Below, piece after piece: positions 57,137-64,000 of a stretch of 64,000 nucleotides of DNA (position 1 is the stretch's first letter; each line of letters opens with the position of its first letter). This DNA is from Rhynchonema sp. JSB1_4. Taxonomy: Eukaryota; Nematoda; Chromadorea; Monhysterida; Xyalidae. A model generated the notes under the pieces. The model saw only the letters and a program-made list of their open reading frames with translations, did no database searches and had not been told where the DNA came from. A program made the translations under genes and the position numbers. The stretch covers positions 1 to 64,000 of the forward strand of contig JASAMV010009160.1 in the NCBI GenBank assembly GCA_030248065.1. The letters run 5' to 3'.

Positions 57137-57618
57137 ACCAGCCAGGAAGAGATGTGGTCATTGGTCATTTCTGGGGTCGTGAAGGGTTCATATTTTCGGC
57201 AGAACCATCTAAACGTATCATATGTTTCGGCAGAACATTCTAAATGTAGGTTTTAATCTAGTTTAGAACAGTATGCCGACGGCAGAATATTCTAAACGTG
57301 TCAAGAGGTTCGGCAGAATGTTCTAAACGTAACCTATGTCCTAGTTTAGAATAGTATGCCGATGGCAGAATATTCTAAACGTAACTTGTGATCTAGTTTA
57401 GAATAGTATGCCAGCGAAAAAATCAGGTTTGTGCGAATGCATCGAACTGTCACCCAACCTAAGGGGCCATCACGTGTATAAACATACATTATTTTCGGCA
57501 GAACATTCTATACTAGTTACGGCAGAATGTAGAATATTCTGCCGTAAAATTTTAGAAAAAATGCTAGGGCAGAATGTTCTAAACGAGCGCCGGGCCTGCC
57601 ACTACACTGCCTCCGGGT

Positions 57619-58051
57619 CACTGTAGTGGCTGGGGGGGGGGGGTATGGGGGGGGGATTCCCCCCCCCCCTAAGGGGTATCTATCTCGAGTCAACCCTTAG
57701 GGGGGATGGGGGGGGGAAGGGTATCTATCTCGAGCCGACCCCAAATGGTATCTCGAGTAAGTAGATTTATGGTTTTCAAAGGCAAAAATAGGTGTTTTTC
57801 GACCTCGGGACCCCCAAAAATCGCGCGCTGACACCCAAAAATGGTCATTTTAGGCCAATTTTCGGCAAAAATGTCAAAAAATACCCATTTTTAGGCCAAT
57901 TTTGCAGTAAAATTGCATGCAAAAAACGGCCTTTTTTCGCCTTTTGACGGACCATAGGGGTATCTTGGGTAGCCTCTGGGGGTATCTCGAGTAAGTCCGA
58001 AACCTTCCCCCCCCTAGGGTATCTTGGGTCGATTGGCCTGCCACCACACTG
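57619..58051. mobile_element. hAT-like MITE (CACTGTAGTGGC)
   Basis: The left end CACTGTAGTGGCTGG and right end CCTGCCACCACACTG are imperfect inverted repeats. The perfect 8-bp target duplication is CTCCGGGT at 57611-57618 and 58052-58059. The interior has GGTATCTCGAGT blocks. Its target overlaps by seven bases the target copy left by the neighbouring 55343-57609 element. Confidence 0.78.
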
Positions 58052-58249
58052 CTCCGGGTACACTAATTTTCCCAATTTTTGCCTAAAATGGCCATTTTTA
58101 GGTCTAAAATGGGCATTTTTAGGCCTAAAATGTGTGACTAGATGACCCAAGTCCGAAATCTGGGGGGTCGACCCAAGCTTGTTGTTGACGATAGATAGAT
58201 GGTGGGGGGGGGGTAACAAAAAATCAAGGCATAGTATAGTGCATTAAGT

Positions 58250-59020
58250 TGGTAATAATGTGTAAATACTAATGAAAATGTACTTAGATGTACTAAACCC
58301 GCGCGTAGTGCGCGATTTTTTGCCTATCTGGAGTAAAAATACCGATTTTGTTTGAGCCATTTGGGTCAAAAATCTCCATTTTGGGATCGATTGTTGTTGA
58401 CGATAGATAGATTGTTCCCAGCAGTGCTGTGGCTGGGGGGGGGGGGGGGTGGGGGGGGCGCGCCCCCCCCCCCCAATGGTACCCTACCGCCCCGGCCTGG
58501 TACGCTACCCCCCTACCCGCCCCGCTCTGGTACCCTACCCCCCTACCCGCCCCGCCCTGGTACCCTACCCGCTCCGATTTTTACCCCCAAAATGCCCATT
58601 TTTCGGTCAAAAATGCCCAAATTTCGACCGAAAACCCTAAAAAGTGCAAAAAATTTCGCGCTGCGCGCGATATGTGTACTTTTTAGCACATAAAAACAGG
58701 CACGCGAAAAAACTTGTGTTGTACCCTACCCGCCCCGAAAAATCTTCCCCCCCCCCCCCCCCCCCCCAAACCGGATTCTCCCCCCCCCCCCCCAAGATCC
58801 CAGGTACACTACCCCCCTACCCGCCCCGATTTTTTCCACCTATGTACCCTACCCGCCCCGCAAAAGTAGCCACAGCACTGGTTCCCAGAATTTGTTGACG
58901 ATAGACAGATTTGCCCACGAGTGTTGACGATAGATAGATGAAATCAAAAAGTGTTGACGATAGATAGAGAATTTGGGGGGACCCCCACCCCCCAAGTACT
59001 ACCCTGCCCGGAATAGAGCC
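58250..59020. repeat. Copy B of a larger dispersed repeat
   Basis: This is homologous, in reverse orientation, to about 8736-9400. Shared blocks in order are GCGCGATTTTTTGCC, GAGTAAAAATACCG, TTGTTGACGATAGATAGATT, GTTCCCAGAATTTG, and the GGGGGGACCCCCACC to AGTACTACC end. It is interrupted by the element 58422-58880. Confidence 0.65.
58422..58880. mobile_element. hAT-like MITE (CAGTGCTGTGGCT)
   Basis: The ends are CAGTGCTGTGGCT and AGCCACAGCACTG. The perfect 8-bp target duplication is GTTCCCAG at 58414-58421 and 58881-58888. The GC-rich interior repeats CCCTACCCGCCCCG. The paralogue at about 9270-9290 carries the single target (CTGGGAAC on the plus strand) without the insert. It is 459 bp and non-coding. 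Confidence 0.87.
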
Positions 59021-61061
59021 CCCACCGTATGTAATAGAGCGCCCCAAAATGGGGTCAGTGAATTAATAGAGCCCCCCTTCTGTTTAGGTTTTTACGGTGC
59101 ACACATTTTTGTCGGACCCAATCCCAAATGGACATGGTTCATAAGACGAATCACAACACAAACACAAGCACGTTTAACATGCTTCCCAGTTCCCGGAGAA
59201 AATTTTTCGAAATTTTGGCTTTTTCCGAACATTTTTGCCTTTGAGGCCAAAATCGGAGCGGGCTGACCTTCTTAGGCTCGGGCCGGACCGCGAATTTGGG
59301 CGGGCCGGAGTTTCTGCCAGTCGGGCCCTCTATTTAGGTTTTTACGACATCTCTCTGACTTGTGACTTGGAAAAAATTTATTTTCTCTGCTTTTATGAAG
59401 TGGAGGATGGTTTGGTGCTAACTTGTTGAGTCAGTGAACGGTCATATCTGGTCATAGCAGTCCAGTGTTCCCCTCAGCGCCGCCAGAGCCCCCTTCCCGT
59501 TTTTATTTGTCATCGGCTTTACTAATCAACGGTGTGTCCATGCACATGCGACTGTGATGCAGCATGGTACCTGATACTTATATTGGATATAATACGGGGT
59601 AGCTATGCGATGATTCCCCTTGTTGTTGATAACGGAGAAGAACAATTTACGCTCACGTGTAAAATATTTAATTATTTGGGTGTATTACTACATGTATAGT
59701 CCAACCACCAGCTCTACTAATTTTTAACCAGGGGACACGACCAGCTCATGAGACGACTTTTTTAAAGCTCGCTCCATGAGACGACAAAACTTTAAAGCCA
59801 CCAGACAAAGCACACTCGCAAAACAAAAAGAAAGACTGCACCGGATACACGGTTTCGCAAACAAAAGAAAGAGATCGTGCTGAGAGAAATGAACTGACCA
59901 AAACCCCCACAAACCAAACTTCCAGCTGGCTGACCTCAATTTGTTGCGTGCTTACGCGAACAGCAACGTTGTTCACCACACAAAGGGTTTGGGAGTAACA
60001 GGGAATTTACGCACCGAGGTGGAGAGCGTGTTTAAAAAAAAACATGCGTTTCCCCTTCCTTTCATCCGGGAAAAAGGGGGAACGAGAAAATTAAATGGAC
60101 CCCCACAAAAAAAAAAAAAAAAGACGACCCAAGTGATTGCGGGGCTGCAAAACACCATCCAGACTTACTGATAAATTGATCTTTGGCTGAAAAGTATGGG
60201 GAAAAGCATGTGAAGCATATGAACAGCGATTTTTTTAATTATAGAATTCTGGTGCGGTTGACACTGGAGGATATGACTGCCATATATGATGGTGCAGCAA
60301 TACCAGAGGCAGGGCAAATGAATGCAGAATCACTCACTTTATCACCACATAAGCAGCCTACTGAACATGACGCGGATTCTATTTGCCTTCGTCCTGCAGT
60401 TGTTTTATTCTCGAAAGCCACGGTATAAGTGAACTCGCCGACGAAAAAAATGTGGAATCAAAGTTAGCAAATTACAAATTTATGACATGACCAAAATCTG
60501 ATCAGAAGTATCCGAACAAAACCATGTGAAATTTGTGAAGAATGTTTGACATCTCGGAATACACATCCACAGGTATTGATAGAAAGAACCATACTGCAGA
60601 ATCACAGATAAGTCAAATACAAGAACCAGAATCATTGAAAATGTGAAAATTTCTGTTAATTTGGTACTTAGCACTAGCACAAGTTGGCGGTTTGTGGAGG
60701 AAAAATTGAAAAAGATAAGTGATCTTTGTGGAATCTGCAGGCATGTTTCACCATGAAAAAGGCAAAAACGGCAACAATTTGATTTTTTTTGGATATGTAT
60801 CTACTGTACATCAAATGGTTGTGGAATATGTATAATATAAAACACGAATACATTGTTACCTGAATAAAACCATAGAAATTGGAAATTCAGAAAGTAAAAA
60901 CAACAACAAACTATTTATATACAAACACAAAATAGAGTTCAAAGATTCATGAGCTAAAACTACCTATCATTCCAAGTGGTGTATATGAAAAAATAAGCAA
61001 CGAAACAAGAAACAGTCCTCGAATAAAGCCAAACATCAATGCTTGCATCGCCAACGTTTAT
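59021..61061. other. Repeat end and AT-rich flank
   Basis: Positions about 59010-59345 hold two broken right ends of the TACCGTAAAAACC family (TTTAGGTTTTTACGGT near 59085, TTTAGGTTTTTACGA near 59335). Two neighbouring plus ORFs (59941-60171 and 60183-60428, 76 and 81 codons) have no family I recognise. The first includes a poly-lysine run from a poly-A tract, so I do not call them genes. Confidence 0.4.
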
Positions 61062-63476
61062 TTAGTAGGCACCATACTTGCTGTCCTCAAATATCTGAAA
61101 TATGGAAAACAGTTGATTAAGTTTGTATGTGCACACATGGCAATGATGTATAGTAACCGCAGTGAATTTTCGTAGTCCACTGCATATTTCGTTCCGTTTT
61201 CAGAGAAAAACGGTGCATCAGGACATCATCTGTAAGCTTACCTACTCTGCAGCTGTGGACTTTACAGTTCGAGTTGCCCCAAGCGCAGTAGCAAGGGCCG
61301 ACCCAAATCCATCCGCCCCCTTACCTGAATGAGATGATCCAATCCGGTGAGATATCCGTCCTCCCTATTGCCCATCACCCAGTCCTGTCTGTGATTCAAC
61401 AGTCTGCCCTCATCCACAGGCATGCACTTGGCAAAGTCAATCATCCAAACGCCGCAGTGCTGGTCGTCGTAGATGAACAGCAGCGACGAACCGATCATCT
61501 GAATACACAGACATTGGGTATTGTGGAACCTCGGAATGATGGTCGCGTGACCGGAGCCCTACACTCATTTATTGCACGACACTGCACTAAGTTGCAAACA
61601 CTCAATGCGGGGATAAATGATGACCGTACATCGCATAGTATAGCACCAGCTGGTTCATGCTTTGCATTCTCACACAAGTATGGGCGACGTCAAACTTGAT
61701 GATCGGTTTTGTGTGTCAAAACTGCCTCCCCAGGCAACCAGACTCAAGTATACAGTACATTGTGTGAGCGATCGCCTGGTTTGACGACACTTGTTTGGCA
61801 AAATCCATGTTATTTGACAAAGCACACGAGCAAACGTTACACAGATAAAGTACCATAAAATCGCATCCGACTTTCCGCGCGATGATGGTGAAAAGATCGC
61901 AAACTAAAAGCCAAAATGTAAGCAACTCAACATGAAACTGAAACAAACGCAAAAAACGAACCTCGTGCTTTTTGAAGAACTGCGATTGCTCGACCAGATT
62001 TCTGATCGACTTCAGGCGTTGGACGAACGCCTTTCGCAGCGTCGAGTTGCCCTTGATGAAATCGTTGAGCACACACACTATCTGATCCTTGGCTCGCACT
62101 TTCTGGAAATTCTTCTTGCACGGACGGAATGGCGGCTGAAAATAGGAGACAATTTGACAAGCAGTCAATTACGAACAGTATCGAGAATAGAGCAGGGATA
62201 GAAATAGAATCGAAACGTCGAGACAGCAAACTTTCGCCCAGCGCACGGCTTTTTTTCAACGCGCCAAAATGTTTTTCTGCACACAAAGTTCTGCACATAA
62301 TGTCGTGCTTTTGTCCGTTCACTACCTTTTTATTTCTGATAAAAACTGCGAAAAAACCAAAATAATCGAAAACAAAAGACACAGCCATTACACCACTGCC
62401 GTTCCAACTCGCAAGAACGCAAGACACAACAACAAATATCGAGAAGTCAAGCAAGACTACGTACCTTGATTGCTTCTATCCTGAATCCATATGTGTACGA
62501 CGAGCTCTGTCTCTCTCTGAACTGCATGTATCTGAGTTTGGTCACCGCCTGTTGTTCATGTTCATCAGGAGTCGGCTCATTGATGTCAATCTTGACCATT
62601 TTGTTGTACAGATCGTTCCGAACCGACGGATTCGACACTTCAGATTCGAGGAATGTGCTGGAAAAGTGGTGAAAGTTGGTTGCTTGATTCGCAGATTCAA
62701 TTCATGGTTCTTATTTCATACATCTATTGTCCGCTGTTGAAACAAGAAAGTTTGCATGGTTCCGGATAGTCGTTCTTGACGGACAACATCAACAATATTT
62801 TTCCATCCCAAAGTGCGTCAACAAATACGAACTGGACAAATTATGCAAATCGCCAACCGTTTCCCGATTTTGACGTCCATCACGGCAGGTTCGTTGAAAT
62901 AGTGTGTGAGATCTTCAATTTCCAAGAATACTGAAATTTGGGGAAAAATGTACAGCATCTATTATTCATATCACCAGAGGATGTACGTGATGGCAACAGT
63001 TTCTAGTCTACAAACATGTTAGTTTACGACAGCTAAACGTCTGGAGTAATTATCACGATTATCGATAAATAGTAACAACACCAACGTTCATCATTGTGCG
63101 TTACTTCACGTGTGAATCGCGGCACCAACGTGCAAATGTGCGGATCAGCAAGCATCGCTCTGTACGAGGCCGCCTCTCGGTCATTTGGACTTGTCTTCTT
63201 CCATAACGTTTTGTCCGTTGCTGGCACGATCGTGCCTGTAACGATTGTAGGTCACGATTTGTTTGTCAGTTGTCTATGAAGCCACGCGATGCACGATGCG
63301 GGACACCGAAAAAATTTTACATATTCAAATGAAGGCCACCGGACTTTGCATCACTTAGGAAAAAATCAAACTTTCGACGCACCTTGATGCCCCGATAATT
63401 GGCAGAATTGAAACATTCGTTCTCTCAGCCATGGTTCAAGTGGTAATGCCGTACATGCCATTGTATCAACGGAATG
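61062..63476 (-). CDS. ITPKA: Inositol-trisphosphate 3-kinase, catalytic part
   Basis: The enzyme phosphorylates Ins(1,4,5)P3 to InsP4 and ends calcium release. Seven exons in phase give 288 codons: 63476-63383, 63235-63110, 62930-62858, 62657-62465, 62135-61962, 61498-61325, 61094-61062. Family marks are FCQLSGHQG, then [16 protein letters not shown] in the glycine-rich/lysine region. The hallmark PxxxDxKxG follows ([10 protein letters not shown]) with GKRTFLESEV, then [10 protein letters not shown] and GFRIEAIK. The end holds FFKKHE then [10 protein letters not shown], and the DFG-like VWMIDFAK followed by [17 protein letters not shown]. The uppermost exon has a good acceptor (TTTGCAG) but also an in-frame ATG at 63461, so the gene either starts there or continues beyond the window. 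The AATAAA overlaps the stop codon by one base. It could be any ITPKA/B/C (lfe-2-like) member. Confidence 0.9.
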
Positions 63477-64000
63477 CTGCAAATTAAAGCAACATATTTA
63501 TGGTTTGTTGTTATTGATAATTGGTAAACTCATTATTACGTTGAAAACACCAAAAACACAACACTAATATGATGGTAAAGTGAATACAAGTTACACAACG
63601 CACTTGCAATATTGTTTGCAACATATTTAGTTGTAGGGCCATAACACAGTGCGCTCGAAAATATGAATTTTGATCCCTGATTAAGACGTGGCCCGGACCG
63701 GTTACCCAATCATAAAATTACAGTAGCTAGCCGATGGAATGGAAAACAAATAATATGATAACAATAGAGCTATGGTCATAAAACCGTTGAAAAATGTATT
63801 GTGAACTTTCTATTTTTATCTGTTTTGGACGAGCACAAAGTGGCGGGAAGTCAAACCCCGGACGGGAGGACTGTCAGTTTGGCAATAGGGTAATTCCTTA
63901 TCTCTCGTTAGAGGAGAAATGCTGCTCTAAGCAGACAACCGAGCCATAAAGCTTGGCACACACGGAAACAAGATGTAGACAAACAACGGAAAGTTTTAAA
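63477..64000. other. Upstream flank or intron of ITPK
   Basis: This is AT-rich DNA with no recognised exon. If ITPK has a longer N-terminus, this is its intron; otherwise it is the promoter side. Confidence 0.4.

Larger units (their letters stand above)
55735..57560. repeat. Dispersed GGCAGAATATTCTAAACG units
   Basis: At least a dozen copies of a roughly 20-bp unit, TTCGGCAGAATRTTCTAAAC, occur in both orientations at about 55735-55790, 56232-56475, 56880-56960 and 57195-57560. The unit is partly palindromic (GAATATTC). Neighbouring copies are often inverted, and blocks near 56880-57000 and 57140-57260 mirror each other. Confidence 0.65.
55343..57609. mobile_element. Large hAT-like element with nested inserts
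   Basis: The ends are CATAGTAGTGGCAGG and CCTGCCACTACACTG, near-perfect inverted repeats. The target duplication CCTCCGGG is perfect at 55335-55342 and 57610-57617. It is 2267 bp and holds two further elements (55781-56232 and 56474-56890) plus an array of CGGCAGAATATTCTAAACG units. No transposase frame was recognised. Confidence 0.75.

Noticed and set aside
59941..60428. Small two-ORF gene
   Set aside because: No recognisable domains, a poly-A-encoded lysine run, and no splice sites that join the two frames convincingly.

Overview
The window is animal nuclear DNA with short, densely spaced introns. There is no operon-like prokaryotic layout, no rRNA, and no CRISPR array. Ten protein-coding genes can be spliced by hand with consistent reading phase across about 96 introns. 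They have clear metazoan relatives: an ionotropic glutamate receptor, MIC13, TAF5, AP-3 beta, glucosamine-6-phosphate N-acetyltransferase, STMP1, XRCC1, a secreted double-vWA protein, Arp2 and inositol-trisphosphate 3-kinase. Compact genes, short runs of TTAGGC (the nematode telomere unit) inside dispersed repeats, and short intergenic gaps suggest a nematode. XRCC1, which is reported missing from Caenorhabditis, argues against that genus. The phylum call is an inference.

Layout. The left part (1-14 kb) holds the 3' half of a divergent iGluR gene (1638-3983), then about 6 kb of nested repeats (4.9-10.3 kb). The small MIC13-like gene (10510-13680) follows, with repeats in both of its introns. 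The central part (14-42 kb) is a plus-strand series: TAF5, AP3B, GNA1, STMP1 and XRCC1. Their gaps run from about 120 to 830 bp, and transposons occur only inside introns. From 43 kb the coding strand flips: the vWA gene (42955-47207), Arp2 (50046-54048) and ITPK (61062-63476, 5' end not certain) are all on the minus strand. A second repeat block (54.4-59.1 kb) lies between Arp2 and ITPK.

The genes are mostly housekeeping: transcription initiation (TAF5), endosome-lysosome sorting (AP-3), UDP-GlcNAc synthesis (GNA1), base-excision and single-strand-break repair (XRCC1), actin nucleation (Arp2), mitochondrial microproteins (MIC13, STMP1) and inositol phosphate signalling (ITPK). I see no shared pathway. 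The neighbourhood looks like an ordinary gene-dense segment.

Four things stand out. First, a 10-bp motif, TGAAACATCA, occurs 18 times exactly between 18 and 49 kb, where about 0.1 is expected for the whole window; it sits mostly in introns. Second, 5' splice sites often carry T at +3 (GTTGGT type), about 42 of 96. Third, the repeat blocks are made of small terminal-inverted-repeat elements with readable 8-bp target duplications, nested up to several levels. Two repeat copies in the window serve as each other's empty insertion site. Fourth, the iGluR lacks the nearly universal SYTANLAAF gating motif.
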